The position numbers were made by a program, and so were the translations under genes. A model generated the notes under the pieces. The model saw only the letters and a program-made list of their open reading frames with translations, was not told the DNA's origin and ran no database searches. A DNA stretch of 64,000 nucleotides from Aquimarina sp. Aq107 (GTDB lineage Bacteria; Bacteroidota; Bacteroidia; Flavobacteriales; Flavobacteriaceae), in assembly GCF_943733665.1 (NCBI RefSeq), contig NZ_OX030782.1, positions 2,652,501-2,716,500 on the forward strand. The letters run 5' to 3'. Shown piece by piece: positions 11,665 to 20,469 of this stretch; positions within the stretch are counted from its first letter, which is position 1; the number at the start of each line of letters is the position of its first letter.

Positions 11665-12132
11665 ATGAGTACCAAAACAACTACGCAAAACGATCAGAAT
11701 ATCGTTAAGAATGTGTTTACTAGTTTTCTAGAGGAAAATGGTCATAGAAAAACACCTGAGCGCTACGCTATACTTCAGGAAATTTATGAAAGTGAAGAAC
11801 ATTTTGATATAGAATCACTTTATATAAAAATGAAAAACAAAAACTATCGTGTTAGTAGAGCTACACTCTACAACACTATAGAGCTTCTATTAGATTGCAA
11901 ACTAGTTCGTAAACATCAATTTGGTCAAAGTCAGGCACAATACGAAAAATCATATTTCGACAGGCAACATGATCACCTTATTTTAACTGATAGTGGTGAA
12001 GTCCTGGAGTTTTGTGATCCAAGAATACAATCCATAAAAAAAACAATCGAAGAAATTTTTGATGTAGAAATTACAAATCACTCATTATATTTCTACGGAA
12101 CCAAAAAGAAACCCACTAATCAAGAAAACTAA
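11665..12132 (+). CDS. Fur-family transcriptional regulator lacking one CXXC site
   Basis: A 155-residue winged-helix repressor of the Fur superfamily (N-terminal DNA-binding part about 15-95: [50 protein letters not shown]; dimerisation part about 100-150). The metal-sensing HDHLI is present, but the usual CxxCG after it is replaced by LTDSG, so the structural zinc CXXC of Fur, PerR and Zur is missing. That is common among flavobacterial Fur-like proteins of unclear metal specificity. Its TAA overlaps the purA ATG by one base, so the two are translationally coupled. Regulation of iron or peroxide genes is inferred from the family only. Confidence 0.88.
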   Translation: MSTKTTTQNDQNIVKNVFTSFLEENGHRKTPERYAILQEIYESEEHFDIESLYIKMKNKNYRVSRATLYNTIELLLDCKLVRKHQFGQSQAQYEKSYFDRQHDHLILTDSGEVLEFCDPRIQSIKKTIEEIFDVEITNHSLYFYGTKKKPTNQEN

Positions 12133-13403
12133 TGGCGGTAAACTTATTACTTGGTCTTCAATGGGGAGACGAAGGTAAAGGAAAAATTGTAGACGTTCTT
12201 ACAAAAAATTATGATATAATTGCGAGATTTCAAGGAGGACCCAATGCAGGACATACTTTGGAATTTGATGGTATCAAACATGTATTACATACGATTCCAA
12301 GTGGAATTTTTCATGATAAAGCAATCAATTTAGTAGGTAACGGTGTCGTAATTGACCCAGTAATATTTAAAAAAGAATTAGATAATCTTGCTAAGTTTAA
12401 TTTAGATTATAAATCAAAACTTGTTATATCAAGAAAAGCACATCTAATATTACCAACACATAGAATTCTTGATGCAGCATCTGAAGCTTCTAAAGGAAAA
12501 GCAAAAATTGGTTCTACTCTAAAAGGTATTGGACCAACTTACATGGATAAGACTGGTAGAAATGGTATCCGTGTAGGAGATCTAGAACTAAGTGATTGGA
12601 AAGAACGCTATAGAAATCTTGCTAACAAGCACGAGGCTATGATAGATTTCTACGATGCAAAAATCGAATATGATTTAGAAGAACTAGAAAATGAGTTTTT
12701 TACTGCTATAGAAACTTTAAAATCTTTGACTTTTATTGATAGTGAAGAATATCTGTACCAAGCACAGAGAGATGGTAAGAAGATATTGGCAGAAGGAGCT
12801 CAAGGATCTTTACTAGATATAGATTTTGGAACATATCCTTTTGTAACATCTTCAAACACAACAGCTGCTGGAGCTTGTACAGGACTAGGAGTTGCTCCTA
12901 ATAAAATCAAAGAAGTATTTGGAATTTTTAAAGCGTATACCACTCGTGTAGGAAGTGGACCATTCCCAACAGAATTGTTTGATGAGGATGGAGAAACTAT
13001 GGGTCGTGTAGGTAATGAATTTGGAGCTACAACCGGAAGAGCACGAAGATGCGGATGGTTAGATTTGGTAGCATTAAAATACGCTGTTCACGTTAATGGA
13101 GTTACTCAATTAATGATGATGAAAGGTGATGTATTAAGTGGTTTCAAAACTCTTAAAGTATGTACTGCATATAAATATAAAGGAGAAACGATCACTCACC
13201 TACCCTACAACATTGAACCAGAAAATGTAACTCCGGTATATACAGAAATGAAAGGTTGGTCAGAAGATCTTACTAAAATGTCTGATAAATCAGAGTTCCC
13301 AAAAGAGTTAAATGAATACATCGATTTCTTGGAAAAAGAATTAGAAACACCAATAACTATTGTTTCCGTTGGACCAGATAGGACTCAGACAATTCATAGA
13401 TAA
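12132..13403 (+). CDS. purA: adenylosuccinate synthetase
   Basis: Catalyses GTP-dependent joining of IMP and aspartate to adenylosuccinate, the first committed step to AMP. The 423 residues are the family's normal length. Signatures: LGLQWGDEGKGKIVD (P-loop-like, with catalytic Asp), QGGPNAGHT, GIGPTYMDKTGRNGIR, EGAQGSLLDIDFGTYPFVTSS, and the C-terminal TTGRARRCGWLDL. It overlaps the Fur-like gene by one base, an unusual but clear coupling, and is followed by its own intrinsic terminator. Confidence 0.98.
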   Translation: MAVNLLLGLQWGDEGKGKIVDVLTKNYDIIARFQGGPNAGHTLEFDGIKHVLHTIPSGIFHDKAINLVGNGVVIDPVIFKKELDNLAKFNLDYKSKLVISRKAHLILPTHRILDAASEASKGKAKIGSTLKGIGPTYMDKTGRNGIRVGDLELSDWKERYRNLANKHEAMIDFYDAKIEYDLEELENEFFTAIETLKSLTFIDSEEYLYQAQRDGKKILAEGAQGSLLDIDFGTYPFVTSSNTTAAGACTGLGVAPNKIKEVFGIFKAYTTRVGSGPFPTELFDEDGETMGRVGNEFGATTGRARRCGWLDLVALKYAVHVNGVTQLMMMKGDVLSGFKTLKVCTAYKYKGETITHLPYNIEPENVTPVYTEMKGWSEDLTKMSDKSEFPKELNEYIDFLEKELETPITIVSVGPDRTQTIHR

Positions 13404-13430
13404 TTTTATACATAAATTATTATAAAATAT

Positions 13431-13463
13431 ATTCCTCAAGTTTTAAAGCTTGGGGAATTTTTA
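13431..13463 (+). terminator. intrinsic terminator after purA
   Basis: ATTCCTCAAG (13431-13440), 8-nt loop, CTTGGGGAAT (13449-13458) with one G-U pair, then a T run to 13463. It starts 28 nt after the purA stop. Confidence 0.88.
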
Positions 13464-13643
13464 TTTAATAAAACGCTAAAACCGATCTAACACAAACAGC
13501 TAACCAGTAATGTTCAATACTGCTAATTTTCTAGAATTTCTTTATCAAAACACTCTTAATTGATGATCTTTTTCAGTTCAGATATTAACTATATTTTCGG
13601 CAATTTTTAAGATTCGATTTTATATTTCTTTTAAGAAGAATAG

Positions 13644-13651
13644 TATATTTG
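13644..13651 (+). promoter_or_regulatory. -7 element of the metal-uptake group
   Basis: TATATTTG about 24 nt upstream of the TTG start at 13675. No matching TTG at -33, so an activator or a weak promoter is likely. Its position helps choose the TTG start, because the mRNA would begin near 13657. Confidence 0.55.
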
Positions 13652-13674
13652 CAGCAAATTTGAAATCCCCTTAA

Positions 13675-14064
13675 TTGAGAGTCTTTTTTTCTATATTAAT
13701 ATTCACTGCTTTTGCCTTAAGACCTGCAATAGAAATGAGTAATGTACTATATTACCAACTAAATATTGATACAATTATAGAGAAATATTGTGTTAATAAA
13801 GAAAGACCCAAACTAAACTGTAACGGAAAATGTTATCTAATGACTCAAATGAAAATGAGCAAAACAACTTCCGATACTAAAAACAATTCTTTAACCGTAA
13901 TAGTAGAGGCTTTTATTCCACTCTTTTTTGAAGATAATACCATCCGAATTAAAAACATTTCACAATTCTATTTTAAAAACACTTCCAACTGGAAACCTAT
14001 TAGTGTTCATACTAAAAATGTTTCCAATAATATTGATCGCCCACCAGAAGTTTCCTTTTCTTAA
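13675..14064 (+). CDS. small membrane protein with a three-cysteine motif
   Basis: Function unknown. The 129 residues begin with one hydrophobic helix (about 3-20, VFFSILIFTAFALRP) followed by a soluble part with Cys39, Cys49 and Cys53 in the pattern C-x9-C-NGK-C (YCVNKERPKLNCNGKCYL). I recall similar short proteins with a CNGKC motif next to TonB receptor genes in Flavobacteriia, so metal (copper or iron) binding at the envelope is a reasonable guess, not shown. The TTG start was chosen because a TAA lies directly upstream in frame and the next ATG (13735) would delete the hydrophobic segment. It precedes the TonB receptor by 204 nt. Confidence 0.75.
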   Translation: MRVFFSILIFTAFALRPAIEMSNVLYYQLNIDTIIEKYCVNKERPKLNCNGKCYLMTQMKMSKTTSDTKNNSLTVIVEAFIPLFFEDNTIRIKNISQFYFKNTSNWKPISVHTKNVSNNIDRPPEVSFS

Positions 14065-14166
14065 TCACTTCTAAAGTGATATCATAATATAGAACTTAGT
14101 TAAGATTTCTTCTTGACCTTAGGATTCTATATATCATTTTTTATAAACAAAATGTTATTTAACCGT

Positions 14167-14195
14167 TTTATATAATAGAAAATCTATTATATAAA
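14167..14195 (+). promoter_or_regulatory. 13-bp A/T-rich inverted repeat before the TonB receptor
   Basis: TTTATATAATAGA (14167-14179), AAA, TCTATTATATAAA (14183-14195) is a perfect inverted repeat ending 73 nt before the receptor ATG. It could be an operator (the 9-3-9 core recalls A/T-rich Fur boxes) or a weak RNA hairpin. No U run follows, so termination is less likely. Confidence 0.4.
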
Positions 14196-14268
14196 GTGGA
14201 TTTAAGTGGAATTACATATACCCATATGTCAACATTCTTACTTAAAAATAACCCACACAAATTATTTA

Positions 14269-16599
14269 ATGAAAAACATACTAATGTTAGCTATATTCCT
14301 TATTTATGGAATTCATAGTTACGCACAATCTTTTCAAGGAAAAGTTGTAGACAATTCTAACAACCCACTAACAGGAGCAACAATAATAGCATCTAACACG
14401 ACTACAAATGGAGTAATGAGCGATATTAATGGGAACTTTACAATAACACTCCTAAACTCAAATCAAGTTACCATTAGCTTTTTAGGATATACAACTAAAA
14501 AAGTCTCTCTTACTAGTGGCGTTAATATTATCCGCTTATCTATTGATAATGTAGCGTTAGAAGAAGTTTTTGTTACCTCTGCAAGTAGAGAAATCCAAAA
14601 ACGTTCTGATGTTCCTGGGTCTATCGCTACCATATCTGCAAAAACTATAGAAGAGACAAAAGCTTTTGGTATTGATCAATTGGTTAATCAAGTTCCTGGA
14701 GTTTTTATGTCAACTTCTAGGGCTGCTAGCAATGAACAACATTTCATGGCGGTCCGATCTCCTATTTCTACAAAAGCATTGTTTTTATATCTAGAAGATG
14801 GATTGCAAATACGTCCAACTTCTGTATTTAATCATAACGCATTATTAGAAATGAATGATATTTCTTATGATCGCATAGAAGTACTAAAAGGACCGGCATC
14901 CAGTATTTACGGTAGCGAGTCTATTGGAGGTAGTTTTAATTTTATTACTAAGAACCCTACAAAAAACCTTAGTGGTAGTTTAGGGTTCCAGACTAATGAT
15001 ATTGGATTAACTCGTTATGAATTAGAGGTTTCGAATAAAACCAGTGACAAGTTTGGGTTTTATTTAGGAGGACATTATGTACAACGAAAAAATGGCCCCA
15101 TAGAACATAGTGATTACGAAAAACTAGCGGTAACATTTAAGACCGTGTACGATTTTTCTGAAACTACAAAATGGACAACTGTTCTAGATATTGTAGATTA
15201 CAGATCAGATATGACTGGTTCTTTAAGTGAATCTGATTATTTAGGAGGAAACTTTGAAAGCGATCAAACTTTTACGGAACGAGAAGCACTAGCTTTTAGA
15301 CTAAGAACCTCACTAGATAAATTCTGGAATGATCGAAACAAAACTTCTTTTAATTTTATTTTCAGAGATAATACGATGGATCAAAATCCATCATACAGAG
15401 TTCGTCAATTTAGAGATCAAGGTCAGTTAACTGGATTTGGTTCTGGAGAAATAAACTCTAATCAATTTAAGAGTTTTGTGGGTTTAATACAGCATAAACT
15501 AGATTTTAATTTTGCCAATTCTTCTTTAATACTAGGTGCTACGGGTGATTTTTCTCCACAAAAATATGTAGCAGAAACTACTAGTGTTATAGTTGATACA
15601 GAAACTGGGAGGAATACAGATTTTACAATCAATTCAGGAGATTTCATATTAAATTATAAAGCAGACATTTTTAATTATGCAGGGTTTCTACAATATGAAA
15701 TATCACCAATAGCGCCTTTAAAAGTAACTGCCGCAATTCGCTATGATGGATTTAAATATGATTATAACAATCAGGCAGATGGTATTGTAGGTGTAGAAGA
15801 TACCGTAGATAATTTTAATAATCTTACTCCTAAACTTGGAATCAACTACAACTTTTCGGGTCAGACCGGTATCTATGCTAATTATTCTCAAGGGTTTACT
15901 CCTCCTCAGGTTTCTACATTATACAGAAACAGTAATCAATTACAAGGTATAAAACCAAGTAGATATAATAACTACGAAATTGGTGGGTATTATACGATTC
16001 CGGCAAAACTTACTTTAGATGCTGCTATATATGTTTTAGAAGGAAAAAACACACTTATCACACTAAGGGATGAAGATGACAATTTCTTTAATACTAATGC
16101 AGGTAAAACTAGATCTTACGGAGTAGAATACGGGATTACTTATAAAATTCTCAAAGAATTATCCATTTCACACAACGGTAGTTATGCGAAGCATGAATAT
16201 ATAGACTTTTTTGATTCAGGTGTAGATTATTCTGACACAGAAAGAGAAACTGCTCCTAGTTTATTAGGGACTTCTGCTATTACCTATCGCAAGGATTTTG
16301 GAAACATTGGTTTTAGTATTACAGGAGAGCATGAACTGGTAGGAAGTTATAATACTAGCTTTGAGAATCAAGTACAAAACGATGATGGTTCTTTTGGTAC
16401 AGCTACTTATAATGGTCATACTATTTTTAACCTTAGGGCATCAGTAAACTATAAGGGAATTGAGTTATGGGGACACGCTTTAAATATTCTTGATGAATTA
16501 TATGCCGCAAGAGCCTCATATAATGTGTTTAGAAGCGAAAATAGTTTTACAATAGGAAACCCAAGAGCTTTTCATCTTGGAGTTCGATATAATTTTTAA
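14269..16599 (+). CDS. TonB-dependent outer-membrane receptor
   Basis: A 776-residue outer-membrane transporter driven by TonB. It has a signal peptide (MKNILMLAIFLIYGIHSYAQ), a CarboxypepD_reg-like domain (about 23-100, GKVVDNSNNPLTGATIIASN), a plug domain (about 110-225, including RIEVLKGPASSIYGSESIGG) and a beta barrel ending in the aromatic residue of GVRYNF. The ATG at 14269 was chosen over an upstream GTG (14206), because only it places the signal peptide at the N terminus. The neighbouring PepSY protein and the Cys-motif protein suggest uptake of a metal complex such as a ferric siderophore or copper; no SusD partner is present, which argues against glycans. Confidence 0.93.
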   Translation: MKNILMLAIFLIYGIHSYAQSFQGKVVDNSNNPLTGATIIASNTTTNGVMSDINGNFTITLLNSNQVTISFLGYTTKKVSLTSGVNIIRLSIDNVALEEVFVTSASREIQKRSDVPGSIATISAKTIEETKAFGIDQLVNQVPGVFMSTSRAASNEQHFMAVRSPISTKALFLYLEDGLQIRPTSVFNHNALLEMNDISYDRIEVLKGPASSIYGSESIGGSFNFITKNPTKNLSGSLGFQTNDIGLTRYELEVSNKTSDKFGFYLGGHYVQRKNGPIEHSDYEKLAVTFKTVYDFSETTKWTTVLDIVDYRSDMTGSLSESDYLGGNFESDQTFTEREALAFRLRTSLDKFWNDRNKTSFNFIFRDNTMDQNPSYRVRQFRDQGQLTGFGSGEINSNQFKSFVGLIQHKLDFNFANSSLILGATGDFSPQKYVAETTSVIVDTETGRNTDFTINSGDFILNYKADIFNYAGFLQYEISPIAPLKVTAAIRYDGFKYDYNNQADGIVGVEDTVDNFNNLTPKLGINYNFSGQTGIYANYSQGFTPPQVSTLYRNSNQLQGIKPSRYNNYEIGGYYTIPAKLTLDAAIYVLEGKNTLITLRDEDDNFFNTNAGKTRSYGVEYGITYKILKELSISHNGSYAKHEYIDFFDSGVDYSDTERETAPSLLGTSAITYRKDFGNIGFSITGEHELVGSYNTSFENQVQNDDGSFGTATYNGHTIFNLRASVNYKGIELWGHALNILDELYAARASYNVFRSENSFTIGNPRAFHLGVRYNF

Positions 16600-16626
16600 A
16601 ACCAGAAGTTTCTAAAATATAGTTAT

Positions 16627-16737
16627 GATCTACTGTCATAGTAAATATGTGTTTAAAGAGTCGACATCTCTACAATTGGTTTACACATATTATTTTCTAT
16701 TGTGGGGTAATAGAAAATAATGGCAGTAGATCTTTTT
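16627..16737 (+). other. 111-bp folded element with terminal inverted repeats and U run
   Basis: The ends GATCTACTGTCAT (16627-16639) and ATGGCAGTAGATC (16720-16732) pair over 13 positions with one G-U and are followed by TTTTTATC. Inside are two more arms: AATATGTGT/ACACATATT (16644-16652 with 16683-16691) and ATTATTTTCTATT/AATAGAAAATAAT (16689-16701 with 16709-16721, 7-nt loop GTGGGGT). The whole resembles a three-way junction closed by a terminator-like stem. It may end transcription after the TonB receptor, control the PepSY gene, or be a MITE-like palindromic insert. No target-site duplication is evident. Confidence 0.55.
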
Positions 16738-16762
16738 ATCAACCACTGATAATTCTACAATC

Positions 16763-18013
16763 ATGAAAAAAAATTCAAAACTTAATAAATGGCTTTGGAA
16801 ATGGCATTTTATCGCAGGATTAATATCTCTTCCATTTATTCTAATACTTTCTATTACAGGAATTATTTATTTATTTAAATCTGATTATGAGACTCCGAGA
16901 CAGAAACATATAAAAGAAGTAGTTATTACGGATAGTCCCATTTCTCTACAAGAACAATGGAAGATAGCTAATGAAACAGCTATCAAAAAACCAAACTCAA
17001 TGGTTATCTCAAAATCTCTTAATCACGCTACAGAATTTGTCTCAGGAAGGTTTGGAGGTAAGAGTAGTTTATTCATAAATCCATATTTGGGCACCGTTTC
17101 TGGTGAGATCATTGCCAAACAAACAAATATGCATACGGTTCGAAAATTACACGGAGAATTGTTAATGGGCAAATTTGGCACTAAAATCATCGAATTAATT
17201 GCAAGTTGGATGATTGTTTTAATTCTTACTGGCTTATATGTTTGGTGGCCAGAAAGAGGATGGAAATTAAAAGGATATTTTATCCCAAGAACAAACCTAG
17301 ACCGTAGAACTTTTTATAGAGATATTCATTCTATTTCAGGTTTTTGGATATCTATTTTATTAGTAATGATTTTAATAGGAGGTTTTCCGTGGACAGATGT
17401 TTTTGGAGAAAATTTCAAAACTGCGCAAAAATTAACCAATACTGGATACCCAATCGGTTGGAGAGGTGACCAACTAAAATCGAATATTACCGGAAGAACA
17501 CCCTTAACATTAGATCAAATGGTTTCTAAAGCTAAAACACTAAAACTTCCTGGTGAGGTAACAGTAAGTTTTCCTAAAGGACCAAAAGGAATATTTAGTG
17601 TATCTAACTTTAACCCTTCAGATTTAAACACCCAACAAAAAATACATTTTGATCAATACTCAGGTGAACCAATCCTAAAACTTACTTGGAAAGATGTAGG
17701 AGTTTTAATGCGCGCAAGAATGTGGTTTATGGCGTTTCATCAAGGTCAGTTCGGCATCGTTAATTGGTGGTTAATTCTTCTTACTGCGATCACGTTAACC
17801 ATAATGAGTGTATCAGCCATTCTATCTTATTTATTAAGAAAACGAAAAAAAAGTTGGGGAGTTCCAAAAGTTCCTTCATCTTTTAAAGTTGGATATGGAA
17901 TTATAATCCTACTTATACTACTATCGTTAGTATTCCCATTATTTGGAGCAAGTCTATTATTAATTTTAGGAATGGAATACCTAAGAAAAAAACAATCTCG
18001 TAAAATTTCCTAA
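16763..18013 (+). CDS. PepSY-associated TM helix protein (reductase-like)
   Basis: A 416-residue inner-membrane protein of the PepSY_TM (PiuB-like) family. Transmembrane segments lie near 10-35 (WHFIAGLISLPFILILSITG), 145-165, 190-215, 330-355 and 370-400, with PepSY-like extracytoplasmic parts between. Family histidines occur at HFIAGL, HTVRKLHGELL, RDIHSISGFW and FHQGQFG, possible haem or iron ligands. Such proteins sit beside siderophore receptors and are thought to reduce ferric siderophores in the periplasm. It follows the TonB receptor by 163 nt, an interval filled by the folded element at 16627-16737. Confidence 0.88.
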   Translation: MKKNSKLNKWLWKWHFIAGLISLPFILILSITGIIYLFKSDYETPRQKHIKEVVITDSPISLQEQWKIANETAIKKPNSMVISKSLNHATEFVSGRFGGKSSLFINPYLGTVSGEIIAKQTNMHTVRKLHGELLMGKFGTKIIELIASWMIVLILTGLYVWWPERGWKLKGYFIPRTNLDRRTFYRDIHSISGFWISILLVMILIGGFPWTDVFGENFKTAQKLTNTGYPIGWRGDQLKSNITGRTPLTLDQMVSKAKTLKLPGEVTVSFPKGPKGIFSVSNFNPSDLNTQQKIHFDQYSGEPILKLTWKDVGVLMRARMWFMAFHQGQFGIVNWWLILLTAITLTIMSVSAILSYLLRKRKKSWGVPKVPSSFKVGYGIIILLILLSLVFPLFGASLLLILGMEYLRKKQSRKIS

Positions 18014-18052
18014 TCTATAATATATCAGAATAATACATATTCAAAAAAGTAA

Positions 18053-18060
18053 TACATTTG
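18053..18060 (+). promoter_or_regulatory. -7 element of the lipoprotein gene at 18082
   Basis: TACATTTG, 21 nt before the ATG; matches TAnnTTTG but without a TTG at the proper distance upstream. Confidence 0.5.
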
Positions 18061-18081
18061 AACTATTAAAAACCAAGACCA

Positions 18082-18522
18082 ATGAAAAGTAAAAACATAT
18101 ATTTCTTAATATTAATTACCGGACTTCTAACAAACTTTGCGTGTAACAAATTGTCTCAAGAAGAGCAAGAGTTCGATGCTTTGATGCAAAAAGTAATTGA
18201 CGTACACGATGAAGTAATGCCTAAAATGGGATCTATGAGCTCTTTAATAAAGGAATTGGAACATAAGATTGATACCACTTCCGTTGGAAAACCATATGAA
18301 AAAGCACAAAAAGATCTTAAGGATTCTTATGATTTTATGATGGATTGGATGAGTGATTTTAACTCTAAATTCCCACACGGCGAAGAAAATACAACAGATG
18401 ACATGGAAAAGTTTACTGCAAAAATGAAACTGCTAAAAGAAGAAGAAATAGAAGTTAATAAGCTAAAAGAGCAAATTAATTTGAGTATTGCTAATGCCGA
18501 AAAGCTTTTGAAAAAGTCATAA
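18082..18522 (+). CDS. small helical lipoprotein, unknown function
   Basis: 146 residues. The signal peptide ends at a lipobox-like site (LLTNFAC, Cys21), so the mature protein is probably lipid-anchored. The rest is almost entirely charged alpha helix with heptad character (about 25-70 and 115-145), including HDEVMPKMGSMSSLIKEL. Similar Bacteroidota proteins have been annotated misleadingly as 'viral A-type inclusion protein'. No enzymatic motif. It is 68 nt upstream of the OmpA-like gene, which has its own promoter; a shared envelope role is possible but unproven. Confidence 0.8.
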   Translation: MKSKNIYFLILITGLLTNFACNKLSQEEQEFDALMQKVIDVHDEVMPKMGSMSSLIKELEHKIDTTSVGKPYEKAQKDLKDSYDFMMDWMSDFNSKFPHGEENTTDDMEKFTAKMKLLKEEEIEVNKLKEQINLSIANAEKLLKKS

Positions 18523-18556
18523 TTCTTCTTTCTACATATAGTTTCTAAAATTGTTT

Positions 18557-18564
18557 TATTTTTG
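18557..18564 (+). promoter_or_regulatory. -7 element of the OmpA-like gene
   Basis: TATTTTTG, 25 nt before the ATG at 18590. Because it lies inside the longest open frame (which opens at 18551), it supports the later start codon. Confidence 0.55.
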
Positions 18565-18589
18565 CTGCTGCAACAAATCGCTTAAACCA

Positions 18590-19399
18590 ATGAGAAAAAT
18601 TATTTTATTAGCCTCTGTACTATTATTTACAAATTCGTTTGTACATGCACAAAAAAAGAAAGACCTAATTGCGGAAATTGATAAGCTTAGACAAGAACTA
18701 AAAGGCACCCAAGGAGAGCTCACAGAAGCCAAAAAGAATGAAAGAGTAAGCGAATCTAAGGTTAAAACTATGGAAGCGCAAGTAGCTGATCTTAAAGAAA
18801 CCAACGCTAGTCTTTTGGCTAACATGAATAGTTTCACTGAATTATCAAATAAAAAAGCTACTAACTTACAAACGTCTCAAGAAATCATTAAAGCAAAAGA
18901 TAGACAACTAAATGTTATTAATGATGCTATTACTGCTAATGATTCAACGAATTTAGCTGTATTTAGTCAATTTAAAAACGCCATTGGAGGCGATAATATA
19001 AAGATTAGCGGAAGTACTATATTTATAATTCTACCTAATACAACTCTTTTTGGAGAAAATGACAAAAATTATATTGTAGATGATAAAGCGAAACCAACTT
19101 TAGAAAAAATAGCTGCTACATTGAATGCAAATCCTAATCTTACTATTACAGTAGAAGGAAACAGCAATGCACTAAAGCTTGATGGAAAAAAACTAATTGA
19201 CAATTGGGATTTAAGTTCTAGACAAGCTGCATCAGTAGTTAGAGTACTTCAATCTGATTATAAAGTAGATCCAAAACGCATGGAATCTTTAGGTAAAAGT
19301 GAATACGGTACGGAAGGTATAGAAACAATAACTCGTATTATAATTGATCCTAAATTTGATCAGTTTTATAACCTAGTTAAAGATAATATGAAAAATTAG
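18590..19399 (+). CDS. OmpA/MotB-family envelope protein with coiled coil
   Basis: 269 residues. A signal peptide (MRKIILLASVLLFTNSFVHAQ) is followed by a long coiled coil (about 22-105, LIAEIDKLRQELKGTQGELT onward) and a C-terminal OmpA-like domain (about 150-265) with TITVEGNSNA, DNWDLSSRQAASVVRVLQSD and MESLGKSEYG. It probably bridges the outer membrane or a periplasmic structure to peptidoglycan. The ATG at 18590 was chosen because the 13 residues upstream would precede the signal peptide and overlap the promoter. A long palindromic terminator follows. Confidence 0.88.
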   Translation: MRKIILLASVLLFTNSFVHAQKKKDLIAEIDKLRQELKGTQGELTEAKKNERVSESKVKTMEAQVADLKETNASLLANMNSFTELSNKKATNLQTSQEIIKAKDRQLNVINDAITANDSTNLAVFSQFKNAIGGDNIKISGSTIFIILPNTTLFGENDKNYIVDDKAKPTLEKIAATLNANPNLTITVEGNSNALKLDGKKLIDNWDLSSRQAASVVRVLQSDYKVDPKRMESLGKSEYGTEGIETITRIIIDPKFDQFYNLVKDNMKN

Positions 19400-19424
19400 T
19401 CTTTTAAAAGAATCTAATAATACA

Positions 19425-19468
19425 AATTAAAAAGCCCAACTAGTAATTACTAGTTGGGCTTTTTAATT
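19425..19468. terminator. bidirectional terminator, 44-nt perfect palindrome
   Basis: A loop-free perfect palindrome centred on AATT, core AAAAAGCCCAACTAGTAA (left arm) and its complement, with runs of A and T at both ends. It lies between the convergent OmpA-like (+) and AraC-type (-) genes and should stop transcription from both sides. Confidence 0.93.
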
Positions 19469-19496
19469 ATCATGATTAAGAATTTAGTAACTTATA

Positions 19497-20348
19497 CTAT
19501 GAATTAGTGAGTTTTCTATTTTTAAATTCTGTTGGATTCATAGTAGTATGTTTCTTAAAAAACTTAGAAAAATGTCCTGCTTCTTTATATCCCAATTCGT
19601 AAGCAATCTCTTCTGATGTTTTATCAGAATATAGCAACAATCTTTTTGCCTCTAGCACTATACGTTCATTAATTGTTGCCAATGGCGATTTATCACTGTA
19701 TTTATTAAATAAATTAGACAGTGTCTTAGGTGATTTAAACAACAACTCTGCGTATTCCGCTACTTGATGTTTTTCTCGAAAATGTTGTTCTATAAGAATA
19801 TTAAATTTTCTAATTATGTCTAACTGGTTATTCGGAATCTCAGATTCTGGTAAGTCTTCCTTAATTAATCTTCTCGATTTTATCAAAAACCTTTTTAAAA
19901 GTGTCTGAAGCATTTCTCCTTGGATCTGATCTTTATTTTCAAATTCTTCTCTAAAAGAATCAAACATCATAGAAAAACTTACTTTTTCTTTTTCATCAAG
20001 GGATAATATTTGCGGAACTGAAGAACCAAAAAACAAAAAACCATTACAAGACACTTCTTGATCATGATCTCTTATACAATAAAACTCTCTATTAAATACA
20101 AGCGAAATAATTCCGTCTGTATTATTTTCTATTTCTAATACATTGAGTGGAGTACAAAAAATAATTTGATCTTTTTGTAATTCTATAAGAGATCCATCTA
20201 TACGAAAACTAACTTCATGATCTTTACTCCATATAATCTTATACAACCCTTTATTTCTGAGTAAATCTAATGATGAAGAACAATTAAAATCTGTAAGAAT
20301 AAATGAGCTCTCATCTTTTATACTTGAATAATCTAATCTCATATTCAA
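19497..20348 (-). CDS. AraC-family transcriptional regulator
   Basis: 283 residues. The N-terminal part (about 1-150) looks like a cupin-type sensing domain (FCTPLNVLEIENNTDGIISL). The C-terminal 100 residues are the double helix-turn-helix: VAEYAELLFKSPKTLSNLFN (first HTH) and SEEIAYELGYKEAGHFSKFF followed by TTMNPTEFKNRK. It is divergent from the SnoaL-like gene at 20470, 121 nt apart, and is therefore a candidate regulator of it. The effector ligand is unknown. Confidence 0.9.
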   Translation of the reverse strand: MNMRLDYSSIKDESSFILTDFNCSSSLDLLRNKGLYKIIWSKDHEVSFRIDGSLIELQKDQIIFCTPLNVLEIENNTDGIISLVFNREFYCIRDHDQEVSCNGFLFFGSSVPQILSLDEKEKVSFSMMFDSFREEFENKDQIQGEMLQTLLKRFLIKSRRLIKEDLPESEIPNNQLDIIRKFNILIEQHFREKHQVAEYAELLFKSPKTLSNLFNKYSDKSPLATINERIVLEAKRLLLYSDKTSEEIAYELGYKEAGHFSKFFKKHTTMNPTEFKNRKLTNS

Positions 20349-20430
20349 ATTAACAAATAAATTTTATCAAAAAAGAAAAATCTACCATTCTTAAGGAATA
20401 ATTATCATTACAAAACCTCTATTCTCAGAC

Positions 20431-20438
20431 TAACTTTG
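20431..20438 (+). promoter_or_regulatory. -7 element of the SnoaL-like gene
   Basis: TAACTTTG, about 31 nt before the ATG at 20470. The absence of a -33 TTG would fit control by the divergent AraC-type regulator. Confidence 0.5.
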
Positions 20439-20469
20439 CATATATAATTAATCTTTAAATAAAATACAT

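Noticed and set aside
14206-14268. GTG start for the TonB receptor
   Set aside because: It would place 21 non-signal residues before a perfect signal peptide that begins at ATG 14269.
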